Both the position numbers and the translations under genes were made by a program. This document shows, piece after piece, positions 16,533 through 26,397 of a stretch of DNA of 64,000 bases. The notes beneath the pieces were generated by a model. That model did not search any database. It saw only the letters and a program-made list of their open reading frames with translations, and had not been told where the DNA came from. The DNA lies in assembly GCF_034521165.1 (NCBI RefSeq), contig NZ_JAXHMV010000008.1, positions 248,001 to 312,000 of the forward strand, given 5' to 3'. This DNA is from Thiohalophilus sp. (GTDB taxonomy: Bacteria > Pseudomonadota > Gammaproteobacteria > UBA6429 > Thiohalophilaceae). The first letter of the stretch is position 1. Every line of letters starts with the position of its first letter.

Positions 16533-17589
16533 AGGGAAAACTCAAGCAGACTCTATAGTGATGATCCATTTCGTCAAGCGCCAGATCGGTCGGACCTTCG
16601 AAACCGGCGGCCAGACGATCGCGAATGTTCTGATGGGCCAACTGATTGCCCCGGCCATGTGCCCGGGCCGGATTGTCGGGGATCGGGTTCTCGATAGTGA
16701 TTTGCAACTGATTGTCGGTCAGCTCGCCGCTGATTTCGATTGTGCCGCCATCGGTACGCGGTTCGATGCCGTGATAGATCGCGTTTTCGATCAAAGGCTG
16801 AATAAGCAGGGCGGGCAACTGCGCATCCTCGGGCAGTGCATCGACCTGCCAGTGAACGTCGAGGCGTTCGCCAAGGCGCAGTTTTTCAATCTGCAGATAG
16901 CGGTGACACAAGGCCAGTTCATCGGCCAGGGTCACACGCTGGCGCGCATCGCTTAAGGAGGCGCGAAACAGATCGGCAAGATTTTCCACCACCTGTTCGG
17001 CCTGTTGCGGCTTGTGCTGAATGAGACTGACGATGGTGTTCATGCTGTTGAACAAAAAGTGCGGGCGAATACGGGATTGCAGGGCCTGCAGACGGGCTTC
17101 CGATTCGGTTCGTACCTGACGTCGCCACTGGTGCTGGACATAGAAATAACGCAGCAGGGGGCCGGTGATAATCAGCCCGATCAGCAGGTTGCGGGCCACA
17201 AACTTGACGTGCCACAGAGCGTTCATGCCGCCGGGGTAATGAATCAGCCAGTAGGCGCCCTCGCTGACCAGGGCAATGACCAGCAGAATCAGCAGGTAAC
17301 TGCCAAGCCCCGCCTGCCAGGGGCGCAAACGGCACAGAGGCTCGCGCAACAAACAGAGCAGCGCGCAGCTGCTCAGTGCACACCACTGGACAAACAGCGA
17401 GATCAGCCCCAGGCGGGCCCAGCGCTCGGTCAGGGGGGTTTCCATCGGCGCCAGTGCAATGACAATGGCGGCCAGCTCGGCGATCACCACCACCAGAAAC
17501 ACCATGCGGATGCCGCAAAAATCCGGCAGGAATAGATTGTCCTGTTCCGCTTCGGGCGAGCTGGGGCGGGGGTGTTCCGGGGTGGGCAT
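16498..17589 (-). CDS. algZ: sensor histidine kinase AlgZ (FimS)
   Basis: The start MPTPEHPRPSS at 17589 gives 363 residues. Four to five membrane helices (about 26-145) precede a His_kinase domain of the LytS type: ALQSRIRPHFLFNSMNTIVS contains the phosphorylatable histidine in the PHFLFN motif, and QPLIENAIYHGI is the N-box. A G-box-like HGRGNQLAHQNIRDRL follows. It is the partner of algR, with a 35-base overlap. It is divergent from argH, the arrangement known from Pseudomonas. Confidence 0.92.
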   Translation of the reverse strand: MPTPEHPRPSSPEAEQDNLFLPDFCGIRMVFLVVVIAELAAIVIALAPMETPLTERWARLGLISLFVQWCALSSCALLCLLREPLCRLRPWQAGLGSYLLILLVIALVSEGAYWLIHYPGGMNALWHVKFVARNLLIGLIITGPLLRYFYVQHQWRRQVRTESEARLQALQSRIRPHFLFNSMNTIVSLIQHKPQQAEQVVENLADLFRASLSDARQRVTLADELALCHRYLQIEKLRLGERLDVHWQVDALPEDAQLPALLIQPLIENAIYHGIEPRTDGGTIEISGELTDNQLQITIENPIPDNPARAHGRGNQLAHQNIRDRLAAGFEGPTDLALDEMDHHYRVCLSFPYEPWHENSDRR

Positions 17590-17715
17590 AGTCTGTTCCA
17601 GATTGATTGTGAGAATGATGTTAACTGAATTAAAGCACAAATTGGGCTATCCCATGCGCGCCCGGGATGAACCCGTTATAATCGATTTCACCAATACACA
17701 AATGGATGATCCGTT

Positions 17716-19134
17716 ATGAGCGACGCCAGTCAGACCGACAAGCCCTGGGCCGGGCGTTTTACCGCCCCCACGGATGCCTTTGTTGAAGTGTTTACCGCCT
17801 CGGTCGGTTTTGACAAGCGTCTTTACAAGCACGACATCGCCGGTTCCGTCGCCCATGCCCGCATGCTGGCGCACGTCGGGGTATTGAGCGAGTCCGAGCG
17901 CGATACGATCATCGAGGGTCTCAGGGTCATCGAACAGGACATCGAGCGCGGCGAGTTTGCCTGGTCGACCACGCTCGAAGATGTGCACATGAACATCGAG
18001 GCGCGGCTGACCGATCGCATCGGCAGTGTGGGCAAGAAACTGCACACCGGACGCTCGCGTAACGATCAGGTTGCGACCGATATTCGTTTATATCTGCGCG
18101 AGGAAATTCGCGAGATTCAGGCGGAACTGAAACGGCTGATCGACGGGTTGCTGCAACTGGCCGAGCAGGAGGCCGATACGATCATGCCCGGCTTTACCCA
18201 TTTGCAGACCGCCCAGCCGGTCACTTTTGGCCATCATATGCTGGCCTGGGTGGAGATGCTGGTGCGGGACCGGGCGCGCCTGGGTGAGACCTTGCAGCGG
18301 GTCAATGTGCTGCCGCTGGGTGCCGCCGCGCTGGCCGGAACCACCTACCCCATCGATCGTGAATTTACCGCCCGCGAACTGGGGTTCGATGGCGTGGCGC
18401 AAAACTCGCTGGATGCGGTCAGCGACCGGGACTTTGCCATCGAGCTGGTCTCCGACGCCGCCCTGCTGATGATGCACCTGTCGCGCTTTTCCGAGGAGCT
18501 GATCCTCTGGTCATCGGCGCAATTTGATTTTGTCGATCTGGGTGACAGCTTCTGTACCGGCTCGAGCATCATGCCGCAGAAGAAAAATCCCGATGTGCCC
18601 GAGCTGGTGCGCGGCAAGACCGGGCGCATCTATGGCCACCTCATGTCCCTGCTGACCCTGATGAAGGGTCAGCCGCTGGCGTATAACAAGGATAACCAGG
18701 AAGACAAGGAACCGTTGTTCGATACTATCGACAACCTCAAGGGGTGTCTCAAACTATATGCTGACATGATGCCGCAGATTGAGGTCAAGCGGGACAAGCT
18801 ATACGAGGCCGCCCGCAGCGGCTTTTCCACCGCCACCGATCTGGCCGATTATCTGGTGCGCAAAGGCGTGGCCTTTCGCGATGCCCACGAGATCGTCGGC
18901 AAGGCGGTGCGTCACGGGGTGGACAACGACAAGGATCTGTCCGAGATGAGTCTCGACGAGCTGCAACAGTTTTCCAACGTCATCGAACAGGATGTGTTCG
19001 AGGTACTGACCCTGGAAGGGTCCGTCGCCGCGCGTAACCACATCGGCGGTACCGCCCCCGAACAGGTCCGTGCCGCCATCATCCGGGTGCGTACCCGGAT
19101 AAAAGAAGAGGGCCGAGTTACGAGGGACGAGTGA
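17716..19134 (+). CDS. argH: argininosuccinate lyase
   Basis: The 472-residue protein contains the superfamily signature [20 protein letters not shown] with the mobile catalytic loop, plus [10 protein letters not shown] and [14 protein letters not shown] (catalytic histidine region). It cleaves argininosuccinate to arginine and fumarate in the last arginine step. A TATAAT lies at 17677-17682. The final residues (EEGRVTRDE) are encoded by the GACGAGG repeat, so the native C-terminus was likely altered by the repeat. Confidence 0.97.
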   Translation: MSDASQTDKPWAGRFTAPTDAFVEVFTASVGFDKRLYKHDIAGSVAHARMLAHVGVLSESERDTIIEGLRVIEQDIERGEFAWSTTLEDVHMNIEARLTDRIGSVGKKLHTGRSRNDQVATDIRLYLREEIREIQAELKRLIDGLLQLAEQEADTIMPGFTHLQTAQPVTFGHHMLAWVEMLVRDRARLGETLQRVNVLPLGAAALAGTTYPIDREFTARELGFDGVAQNSLDAVSDRDFAIELVSDAALLMMHLSRFSEELILWSSAQFDFVDLGDSFCTGSSIMPQKKNPDVPELVRGKTGRIYGHLMSLLTLMKGQPLAYNKDNQEDKEPLFDTIDNLKGCLKLYADMMPQIEVKRDKLYEAARSGFSTATDLADYLVRKGVAFRDAHEIVGKAVRHGVDNDKDLSEMSLDELQQFSNVIEQDVFEVLTLEGSVAARNHIGGTAPEQVRAAIIRVRTRIKEEGRVTRDE

Positions 19135-19276
19135 CGAGGAAAATATTCACCACGAAGGCACGAAGGAAGAAAGAATTTCAATATTTCGTACTTTGGATTA
19201 GAATCGGTAATAGAGGGCGCTGGCCCGCAGACGCGCCCTTAAGAAGCCTTTCCTCGTTACTCGTCCCTCGTCACTC
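19118..19276. repeat. inverted pair of GACGAGG repeats after argH
   Basis: The left arm (19118-19141, starting GAGTTACGAGGGACGAG) includes the argH stop. The right arm (19252-19276) is its inverse (CCTCGTTACTCGTCCCTCG). Between them lie about 110 bases with CACGAAGGCACGAAGG and no gene. The left arm is on the argH side and the right arm borders the GGDEF-like gene. Confidence 0.75.
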
Positions 19277-19280
19277 GCCC

Positions 19281-20144
19281 CTACCCATGAGACATGGGTT
19301 CGGCGGGCTGGGGATCGCTGTCGTCGTCGAGCATTTGCCGGGCGCGCATCAGCAGCAGGCTCATGTCATCGCCCTTGCGCCATTCGGCGATACCGAAGCG
19401 GGCGGTAATGGTGAAATCCTCGGTTTCGGGTTCGTCAATGGTCAGTTCACCCAGCTGCTGGCGCAGGTTATCCACCACGGTACCGGCGTCGTCGGCGTGA
19501 ATTTCCGGCAGTACCACCAGAAAGTCGGTTTCGTTCAGGCGCCCGACAATGTCCGCCCAGCGCAGCTGATCACTGAGTAGCTGACTGAGGGTAACCAGCA
19601 CCGGGCGTGCATCCTCGCGCTGGTATTGCTGTCTGAAACGGTCCAGGCAGTCGAGGCGCAGCAGGATGATGGTCAGGGGGCGATCGTAGCGGCGACTGCG
19701 GGACAGTTGCGGTTCCAGGCTGTAATAGAGTCCCTTGCGGTTACGCATCCCGGTTTCGCTATCCACCATGATGACGTCGTTGAGTTCATCCTTGAGCTGA
19801 TCGCGCTCCTGCATCAGCCAGTGCAGGGGCGTGATGTCGACAAAATACTGTACCTGGCCGGCGTCGCCGGGCAGCAGTTGCCGATGGCCCATCAGCCACA
19901 GATCCTCGTGCAGTTCATCGCCGGGCAGGTGCAGGGTGGTGGTCAGATCGAACAAAGTTGAGAAGGGTTCGGGCACTTCATCGCTGCGCTTGTTGAGCAG
20001 TTGTGCGCAGCGGGTTTCACCCAGCATCTCACCCAGGGCGTCGTTGACCCAGCTGACGCGGCCCTGGTTATCCAGCAGCAGGATACCGGCAGGACAGGCG
20101 CGGATGATCTGCTGGAGCCGGGCGGGGTCGAGTTTGTCGAGCAT
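19281..20144 (-). CDS. PAS plus degenerate GGDEF domain protein
   Basis: The start MLDKLDPARLQQII at 20144 was chosen because the upstream extension is arginine/proline-rich antisense to cyaA. Residues about 8-105 form a PAS domain (GILLLDNQGRVSWVNDALGE), then a helix leads to a GGDEF-type domain (MVDSETGMRNRKGLYYSLEP). The signature site reads RLNETDF in place of GGDEF, so cyclase activity is unlikely. It may bind c-di-GMP or partners, or be a decayed enzyme. It is divergent from cyaA. Confidence 0.75.
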   Translation of the reverse strand: MLDKLDPARLQQIIRACPAGILLLDNQGRVSWVNDALGEMLGETRCAQLLNKRSDEVPEPFSTLFDLTTTLHLPGDELHEDLWLMGHRQLLPGDAGQVQYFVDITPLHWLMQERDQLKDELNDVIMVDSETGMRNRKGLYYSLEPQLSRSRRYDRPLTIILLRLDCLDRFRQQYQREDARPVLVTLSQLLSDQLRWADIVGRLNETDFLVVLPEIHADDAGTVVDNLRQQLGELTIDEPETEDFTITARFGIAEWRKGDDMSLLLMRARQMLDDDSDPQPAEPMSHG

Positions 20145-20343
20145 GTCGATAAGCCTGTTGCGCTGCGGTGGCGAGAGGAGACCTAAGCTACCGCCGCAGC
20201 GGCCGATGTGCAAGTGCGTTACGCAGGTTGGCCGCAATGGCGGCCTGCGCCATGAGGGCGGAATCCGGGCCGGGGGCCAAAGTGTGACGCCTGTCCCGGG
20301 CGATACTGAAGAAACCGCGGCCGGCGCCGATAACCTCAAGGTG

Positions 20344-23190
20344 ATGGAACAGCGTGACCCTATCGAGCCGACAATCGACGAATTGCCCGATTTTCGGGCC
20401 ATCCGGGCCCGTTTTCAGCGCCTCAACCGGGCCCGGTTGGCGCGCATCAGCGGGGATTTGCGTCCCCTGCAGCAGGAATTTCTGCAACTGCTGCCGTTGC
20501 TGTTTCATATCAACCACCCTCTGCTGCCCGGTTATGTGGACAAGGCGGCCCCGGCGGGGATCCCCGATTATTCGCCCGACACTCCGGCACTAAGCGCCGC
20601 GCGGCGGCTGGCCAAAAGCTTCGAGCTGAAAAAGCGGGCCTACCGGCGCTTCGAGATTCAGGCGCTGTATCTGATGGGCAGCCCGGGCACCATCGCCTAC
20701 TCCCCCACCAGCGACTTTGACATCTGGGTCTGTCACGATCCGGCCCTGGATCCCGACCAGGTCGAGGCCCTGCAACTCAAGGCCGGGGGCATCGAGCAAT
20801 GGGCGCGCACGCTGGATATCGAGGCGCATCTGTTTCTGGTCAACCCGGAGCGTTTTCGCCAGGGCGAGCACAGCCGGCTGACCCGTGAAAGCAGCGGCAG
20901 CACGCAGCATTACCTGTTACTGGAGGAATTCTACCGCACCGGGGTGTTGCTGGCGGGACGATATCCGTTGTGGTGGCTGGTGCCGCCGGAACATGAGCTG
21001 GACTACGATGAATACGTCGCGGACATCAAGCGCAAGCGCTATATCCACAGCAAGGATCATATCGACTTCGGTGGCCTGGCCGCCATCCGCGCGGAGGAGT
21101 TTTACGGCGCCTCGCTGTGGCTGTTGTACAAGGGGATCAATGCCCCCTACAAGTCGATACTCAAAACATTATTAATGGAAGCCTACGCCAGCGAATTCCC
21201 CGATATCGATCTGTTGTGTGTCGAGTTCAAACGGCGGCTTTACCGCGAAGACGAGCCGGATGTCGATGCGCTGGATCCCTATCGCATGATGCTGGAAAAG
21301 GTCGAGGCGTATCTTCACCGGCAGGAGGCACCGCAACGGCTGGACCTGGCGCGGCGCAGTTTTTATTTCAAGGTCAATGAGAAGCTTTCCGAACCGAACA
21401 GCGTGGGTACCCGCTGGCGGCGGGAGCAACTGATCCGGCTGGTCGAACGCTGGGGCTGGCCACATGGGAAAGTCCTGCGCCTGGACCGGCGTGATGCATG
21501 GAAGCTCGACAGCGTGATGGACGAGCGCAAACAGATCATTCGCGAATTTACCACGACCTATCGCTTCCTCTCGGAATTTACCCGCCAGCAGGGGAATACG
21601 ACGACCCTGATCAAGGCGGAGGACGTGCATATCCTGGGGCGCAAGCTGTATGCCGCGTTCGAGCGCAAGGCGGGCAAGATCGAGATCATGTATCGCGGCA
21701 TCACGCCGGATATGTATGCCAGCCATTTATCTTTTCATCGTTTGTTCAGCGAGGAGGGCGATGAATACTGGATGGTCTTCAACGGGGTGGTTCCCGCCTC
21801 AGAGCTGGCGGTGACCCGCCCGCTGCGGCGTGCCTATAGTCTGCTGGAACTGATTGCCTGGTGCTATTTCAATCGCATATTGCATGCGCGTACGGTGATG
21901 GGCATCTATACCGATGATACCGATCTGACCGAAAAAGAGCTGCAGCAGGTCGTGGAGAGGTTATGCCGGCTGTTCCCGGATGAGGTGCTCGAAGAGTCCT
22001 CGATTCACGAATTACGCCAGCCGGCGCGCATCGTGGCGATCGGTACATTTGTGAATGTGGGACTGGATCCCTTCTCCAGCCGCACAAGACAGGGTCGTCA
22101 CCTGACCAGTAATCGCACCGATGCACTGAAATATGGCGGACTGTTCGAGAATCTTGCTTTGAGTATCGACCAGGTGATCGTCAACAGCTGGCAGGAAGTG
22201 ATGACCTATCGTTATCTGGGTGTCAGCGGGTTGATGAAGTGTTTGCAGGATTATATCAAATGGGCGCCACCGGCCTCGGGCAAACACCCGCCACCGATCA
22301 ATGCGTTCAGTTTTTCCTCCTACCGGGGCAGTGCCATCGCCCGGCGTATCGAGAATCTGTTCGCCGGGATTCTGCGCTGTTTTTATGTCAACGGTGACGC
22401 GGAACATATCGAGTACGTGCTGGGTATTGAGTCCGCGTATTATGTACTGCGCATAGAAAATGACACACTGCAGTATCATAAGGTCGGTAATATGGAGGCC
22501 CTGTGCGGCTATCTGGGTAATCCGCAGGCTCACTTTCGTCGTCCGGTGTTTGACGAAGAGAATCGGGGGGACAACGTGTTGCCCGTGATCTACCAGAATA
22601 ACCGCCCCGGTATGGTCCAGTGCTTTTATGAAGTGCGTGGTGAGCAGGTCACGGTGTATATCCTGGATGAGCGGGGTTCACTGACCGTACAGAACAAACC
22701 ATTTTATGACGTGGTGGGCCTGATCCGGCATTACCAGGAGTTCTTTGATTCCATCCAGGAACGCCAGCTGTTACTCGGCCAGGAAGAGTTCTTCGGCGAA
22801 ACCGCAATGGCCGAGGTTCAGTTTTACCGTATCGATAGTGGCAACGACGGGCAGAAAAGCGTTAAACCCCATTCACTCAACCAGTATGTTAAACCGTCCG
22901 ACTACCTGCGCTTGCAGGTGCTGGTCAGTGCTGTCGAGGACAAGCCGGCGTTTTCGGTGTTTTGCGAAGACCGTGAATTTTCCACGCTCGAATATGGCCG
23001 GGATCTGTATCGCCAGGTGGCAGCGCATATTCTGGGTTTGCGGCGCAGTGGCGAGGCGTATCCTATTTATATTACCGATATCGATCTGGCACCGAACCTG
23101 CTAAACGAAAGGGGTAACCAGGTTCAGACGGTCCGGTTTCTCGAGTACAAGAAAATGATCGAGGAGCGACTGCTCGCCGAGCTGCAATAA
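20344..23190 (+). CDS. cyaA: class I adenylate cyclase
   Basis: The ATG at 20344 (MEQRDPIEPTIDELPDFR) gives 948 residues, a little longer than E. coli CyaA (848). The catalytic nucleotidyltransferase motif is LYLMGSPGTIAYSPTSDFDI, with G-S and the D-x-D metal ligands. GRYPLWWLVPPEHE and IDFGGLAAIRAEEFYGASLW are conserved in class I cyclases. It makes cAMP from ATP, usually feeding Crp. The long frame upstream of 20344 is antisense to the GGDEF-like gene and was left out. Confidence 0.95.
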   Translation: MEQRDPIEPTIDELPDFRAIRARFQRLNRARLARISGDLRPLQQEFLQLLPLLFHINHPLLPGYVDKAAPAGIPDYSPDTPALSAARRLAKSFELKKRAYRRFEIQALYLMGSPGTIAYSPTSDFDIWVCHDPALDPDQVEALQLKAGGIEQWARTLDIEAHLFLVNPERFRQGEHSRLTRESSGSTQHYLLLEEFYRTGVLLAGRYPLWWLVPPEHELDYDEYVADIKRKRYIHSKDHIDFGGLAAIRAEEFYGASLWLLYKGINAPYKSILKTLLMEAYASEFPDIDLLCVEFKRRLYREDEPDVDALDPYRMMLEKVEAYLHRQEAPQRLDLARRSFYFKVNEKLSEPNSVGTRWRREQLIRLVERWGWPHGKVLRLDRRDAWKLDSVMDERKQIIREFTTTYRFLSEFTRQQGNTTTLIKAEDVHILGRKLYAAFERKAGKIEIMYRGITPDMYASHLSFHRLFSEEGDEYWMVFNGVVPASELAVTRPLRRAYSLLELIAWCYFNRILHARTVMGIYTDDTDLTEKELQQVVERLCRLFPDEVLEESSIHELRQPARIVAIGTFVNVGLDPFSSRTRQGRHLTSNRTDALKYGGLFENLALSIDQVIVNSWQEVMTYRYLGVSGLMKCLQDYIKWAPPASGKHPPPINAFSFSSYRGSAIARRIENLFAGILRCFYVNGDAEHIEYVLGIESAYYVLRIENDTLQYHKVGNMEALCGYLGNPQAHFRRPVFDEENRGDNVLPVIYQNNRPGMVQCFYEVRGEQVTVYILDERGSLTVQNKPFYDVVGLIRHYQEFFDSIQERQLLLGQEEFFGETAMAEVQFYRIDSGNDGQKSVKPHSLNQYVKPSDYLRLQVLVSAVEDKPAFSVFCEDREFSTLEYGRDLYRQVAAHILGLRRSGEAYPIYITDIDLAPNLLNERGNQVQTVRFLEYKKMIEERLLAELQ

Positions 23191-23195
23191 ACAGG

Positions 23196-23642
23196 TTATT
23201 CCCCGCGCATGGTCTCCATGATCGACAGCAGATCGGTCGACCAGTCTTTCAACACCCGATTGAGTTCGGGCTGATCGGTTTCCAGCAATTGCATCGGGCT
23301 GGATGCGACCAGCAAGGTATCCTCGGCTTCGGCGAAAATGGCGATTTTCAAGGGTAAATAGGGGATCAGCTGTGGATATTCGTCTGCCATCTCGCGGATC
23401 TGTTCGGGTTTGCCGTAAAAGACCACCCGGTACTTGTCGGTCTGATACCCGAACGTGGTCAGGCCGATGTCCACCCGCTGGACCCGGCTGACGGTGTAAC
23501 CGTGCTGTTTGATCACTTCCTGCAGTTGCAGCATGGCTTCCGGGAAGGCCTGGGGAGTGCGCGCCATCTGCAGACGATCGGCCGCCTGCAGCGGCGACAA
23601 CAGGAGCACCAGGGAAAACAGCAATGTGACTCTTTTTATCAT
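23196..23642 (-). CDS. exported DUF302 protein
   Basis: The protein has 148 residues with a signal peptide (about 1-20, ending LQAAD). The rest reads as one DUF302 domain: EVIKQHGYTVSRVQRVDIGL and YRVVFYGKPEQIREMADEYP, then LIPYLPLKIAIFAEAEDTLL. The function of DUF302 is not established; several members occur with cytochromes in sulfur oxidisers. Its start abuts the stop of the cytochrome-DUF302 fusion, so the two are probably one operon. Confidence 0.8.
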   Translation of the reverse strand: MIKRVTLLFSLVLLLSPLQAADRLQMARTPQAFPEAMLQLQEVIKQHGYTVSRVQRVDIGLTTFGYQTDKYRVVFYGKPEQIREMADEYPQLIPYLPLKIAIFAEAEDTLLVASSPMQLLETDQPELNRVLKDWSTDLLSIMETMRGE

Positions 23643-24703
23643 CAGAACGTCGCTTCTTCGATAATATTGGAATAGGTTTTTACCATTTCATCGCAAAGCC
23701 GATTCAATTCAGCATTATTGAACAAATAGGCCAGGCGTTTGGGGTTGATCGACATCACCTTCACGCCATCTTCCTGCTCCACCACGGTGACACGACAGGG
23801 CAGGAACAGCCCGACCCGGGGATCGATCGCCAGCGCACGATTGACGAGGTCAAAGTTGCAGAAATAGACAATTACCTGGTTCGGGTTTTGTTCCTGTTCG
23901 GGAAACAGACCGTCTTCCAGCGTCTGGGTACGGATAATACGGAAGTTTCTGCCAACCGCAGCGCGCTCCAGTGCCTTGACCGTGTCTTCAACCGAATAGG
24001 GGGAGTCGTGGGCGATGGTCAGCGGTTCATCATCGGGGTTGCCCACCGGATTGGGATCGGGCTGATTTTCAAAGCTGCGCACATAACTGACAATATCGTT
24101 GATCTGAGAGTCACTCAGTCCCTGTTCGCGGAATGAGGTCATCGGTGTGCCTTCGCGACCGTTAACCACCGCGGCCTTGATCAGTTGATCCGAGGCGGCG
24201 GCCAGAAAGCCGTCGTTATTCAGTGCCGGGGCGATAATGGGCAGATCGCGGGGGCGGGAAAAGGTGACTCCGGTGCCCTCGCCGCCCTCGCCCTGACTGC
24301 CATGGCAACTGGCGCAGTGTTGGGCATAAAGGGCCTTGCCGCGCTGGGGATCGCCCTCGATATGGCCGTTGGCCGGGATGACCGGTCTACCCGGCGCCCA
24401 GCTGCGAAGATGTTCGACCAGGGCGTTGACTTCGGCCTCGCCGAGTTCGGAAAACGCCGGCATGATCCGACCGGGCCGACCGTACTGGATGGTCACTTTC
24501 AGGAATTCATCGCTGACGCCATACTGAAATGCCGCGAGGTCCAGGGGCACCCCCACCCCGCCGCCGCCATTGTCACCGTGACAGGCGGCGCAGTGTTGCG
24601 CATACAGTTGCGCCCCATCGGGTTGTGCGGCGGAATCCGAAGTCGGTTCCTGGCAACCGGCCAGGGCGATTGACAGCAGGCCAAATAGCAGCACAATGCG
24701 CAT
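23642..24703 (-). CDS. dihaem cytochrome c lipoprotein with C-terminal DUF302
   Basis: The ATG at 24703 was chosen because the FNR-dependent start predicted from the upstream box lies near 24735. The 353-residue protein has a lipobox (LSIALAGC), then two cytochrome c domains with CAACHGDN (about 37-44) and CASCHGSQ (about 128-135). Each has a methionine ligand candidate (GRIMPAFSELG, GTPMTSFREQG). Residues about 230-353 resemble DUF302. It is probably an outer- or inner-membrane-anchored periplasmic electron carrier. The fusion to DUF302 next to a free DUF302 protein implies a shared job, unknown. Confidence 0.8.
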   Translation of the reverse strand: MRIVLLFGLLSIALAGCQEPTSDSAAQPDGAQLYAQHCAACHGDNGGGGVGVPLDLAAFQYGVSDEFLKVTIQYGRPGRIMPAFSELGEAEVNALVEHLRSWAPGRPVIPANGHIEGDPQRGKALYAQHCASCHGSQGEGGEGTGVTFSRPRDLPIIAPALNNDGFLAAASDQLIKAAVVNGREGTPMTSFREQGLSDSQINDIVSYVRSFENQPDPNPVGNPDDEPLTIAHDSPYSVEDTVKALERAAVGRNFRIIRTQTLEDGLFPEQEQNPNQVIVYFCNFDLVNRALAIDPRVGLFLPCRVTVVEQEDGVKVMSINPKRLAYLFNNAELNRLCDEMVKTYSNIIEEATF

Positions 24704-24769
24704 GCCGATTCCTTTATTGCGTGGCGAATTCATTAGTAGTTACTGTATTACTTATATAGAATCGGGTTG

Positions 24770-24783
24770 TTGATGCAGATCAA
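24770..24783 (-). promoter_or_regulatory. perfect FNR/Anr box before the cytochrome-DUF302 gene
   Basis: TTGATGCAGATCAA matches TTGAT-N4-ATCAA at every fixed base. If its centre is at -41.5 for the minus strand, the start is near 24735 and the -10 hexamer (24742-24747) reads TACAGT, 4 of 6. The translation start follows 31 bases later. It also lies before the divergent DUF938 gene, so either could be the target. Confidence 0.7.
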
Positions 24784-24815
24784 ACGCGGTCAATTTTTAA
24801 GCTGTGGTGTCACTT

Positions 24816-25409
24816 ATGATAAAGCCTTTTGCCGAAGCGTGTGAACAAAACAAGGCCCCGATTCTGGCCGTCCTGCAGCGGCAGTTCGCCGAGGCGCAGA
24901 CCGTTCTGGAAATCGGCAGCGGTACCGGTCAGCATGCGGTTTTCTTCGCCGCCCGGCTGCCTCACCTGCAGTGGCAGCCCAGTGATGTCGCCGAGAATCT
25001 CCCCGGGATTCACCAGTGGCTGACGGAAGACGGCGGCGATAATCTGGGCGAGCCCTGGCCGCTGGATATGCTGGCGCCGCAGTGGCCGCAAACGCATTTC
25101 GATGGCGTGTTCAGTGCCAATACCGTGCACATCATGAGCTGGTCGGCAGTGGCGGAAATGTTCGCCGGGATCGGCCGGGTACTGAAACCCGGTGGGTGTT
25201 TCTGTTTGTACGGCCCCTTCAAATACGGCGGCGTGCATACCAGCGAAAGCAACGCACGCTTTGATGTCTTCCTGCGCCAGCGCGACCCGGACAGCGGCGT
25301 GCGCGATCTGGACGATCTGCAACAACTGGCCGGGGCCGCCGAACTGTCATTGATCGAGGATCTCGAAATGCCGGTCAACAACCGGACGTTGGTCTGGAAG
25401 AAACAGTGA
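24816..25409 (+). CDS. DUF938 SAM-dependent methyltransferase
   Basis: The 197-residue protein begins MIKPFAEACEQNKAPILAVL, the typical DUF938 N-terminus. VLEIGSGTGQHAVFFAARLP is motif I, and WQPSDVAENL the acidic strand end. FDGVFSANTVHIMSW and RVLKPGGCFCLYGPFKYGG are the following motifs. The substrate is not known. The internal ATG at 24816 fits the family start better than the upstream one. Confidence 0.85.
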   Translation: MIKPFAEACEQNKAPILAVLQRQFAEAQTVLEIGSGTGQHAVFFAARLPHLQWQPSDVAENLPGIHQWLTEDGGDNLGEPWPLDMLAPQWPQTHFDGVFSANTVHIMSWSAVAEMFAGIGRVLKPGGCFCLYGPFKYGGVHTSESNARFDVFLRQRDPDSGVRDLDDLQQLAGAAELSLIEDLEMPVNNRTLVWKKQ

Positions 25410-25475
25410 CGAGGCTAAAAAGCACCGCAATGTAGAATTTCCGCCACCGTGCTTACATGGCTCTTCTCTGGGTTT

Positions 25476-25654
25476 CTGGAAGAAACGCGGAGGACGCAAA
25501 GGCGCAAAGAACGCGGAGATATCTTTTATAAAAATCACTTGCAGATGTTACATTAAGTTGGCTCTGTGACGAGACAACCTCTCTGTAAACATGCCCATAC
25601 AATATTAACTTTGCGCCCTTTGCGCCTTTGCGTCCTCAGCGTTATTTTCCAGAG
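25476..25654. repeat. CGCAGAGGACGC inverted-pair repeat, copy after DUF938
   Basis: Left arm 25476-25519 and right arm 25608-25654 are imperfect inverted repeats of about 35 bases. Both contain GAGGACGCAAAGGCGCAAAG and TCTGGAA ends. The core of about 90 bases has no gene. The whole 25410-25689 interval otherwise shows nothing. Confidence 0.7.
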
Positions 25655-25689
25655 CGTCTGATAAAAGGTGTGAATGTTCGGTCAGACAA

Positions 25690-26352
25690 TCAAGCGAAGT
25701 TATGTCCAAGCCAGGCCGCAATATCGCTCACTTCATCCAGCGAGACCTGGTGTTGCATCGCATAGGTATGCCAGTCGACGCTGTAGCCCGCCTGTTCCAG
25801 AAAATAGCGTGAATCCTCGGCCAGCCACAGGGGCACGATGGGATCGCTTTTACCGTGGGCCATGAAAATGGGTATGTGCTGATTGGTCGGCTCACGCTCC
25901 TGTTCGAACGTGCTAACCAGCGGCAGGTAGGTGGATAACGCCAGAATTCCGCCCAGCGGTTCATTATGGCGCAGGCCGGTATGCAGGGCGATGGCGCCGC
26001 CCTGGGAAAAGCCGGCCAGAACCAGTCGACGAGTGTCGATACCGCGTTCGACTTCGCGGCGGATCAGGGCTTCGAGTATCGCTTGCGACGCCTGAATCCC
26101 GTCGCGGTCCTCATCCTGCTGAATCTGTGGCGAACGGATATCGTACCAGGCGCGCATGGCCATGCCGCTATTGACGGTGACAGGCTGTACCGGCGCATGG
26201 GGAAAAACAAAACGTACGCCGCGATCGGTCAGCCCCAGCTCGGGAACCAGGGGCTCGAAATCATGCCCGTCGGCCCCCAGACCGTGCAGCCAGATGATGC
26301 TGTATTGCGCGTCGGCCGGGCCGACTTCCACACATTCGGGTAATTGGGACAT
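25690..26352 (-). CDS. carboxylesterase/phospholipase-type alpha/beta hydrolase
   Basis: The ATG at 26352 (MSQLPECVEVGPADAQYS) gives 220 residues. IIWLHGLGADGHDFEPLVPE carries the oxyanion-hole HGLG motif, LVLAGFSQGGAIALHTGL the nucleophile serine (GxSxG), FMAHGKSDPIVPLWLAE the aspartate, and YAMQHQVSLDEV the histidine. The family (EstB, acyl-protein thioesterase type) hydrolyses short-chain esters. It ends before the sox region and is divergent from nothing in particular. Confidence 0.9.
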   Translation of the reverse strand: MSQLPECVEVGPADAQYSIIWLHGLGADGHDFEPLVPELGLTDRGVRFVFPHAPVQPVTVNSGMAMRAWYDIRSPQIQQDEDRDGIQASQAILEALIRREVERGIDTRRLVLAGFSQGGAIALHTGLRHNEPLGGILALSTYLPLVSTFEQEREPTNQHIPIFMAHGKSDPIVPLWLAEDSRYFLEQAGYSVDWHTYAMQHQVSLDEVSDIAAWLGHNFA

Positions 26353-26397
26353 CAGTTTATCGCGTGTGGTGATTGTGTCGCGATTGTGCACCAATAA

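Noticed and set aside
19831..20343. N-terminal extension of adenylate cyclase
   Set aside because: It is antisense to the PAS/GGDEF-like gene and has no cyclase sequence; the family start is at 20344.
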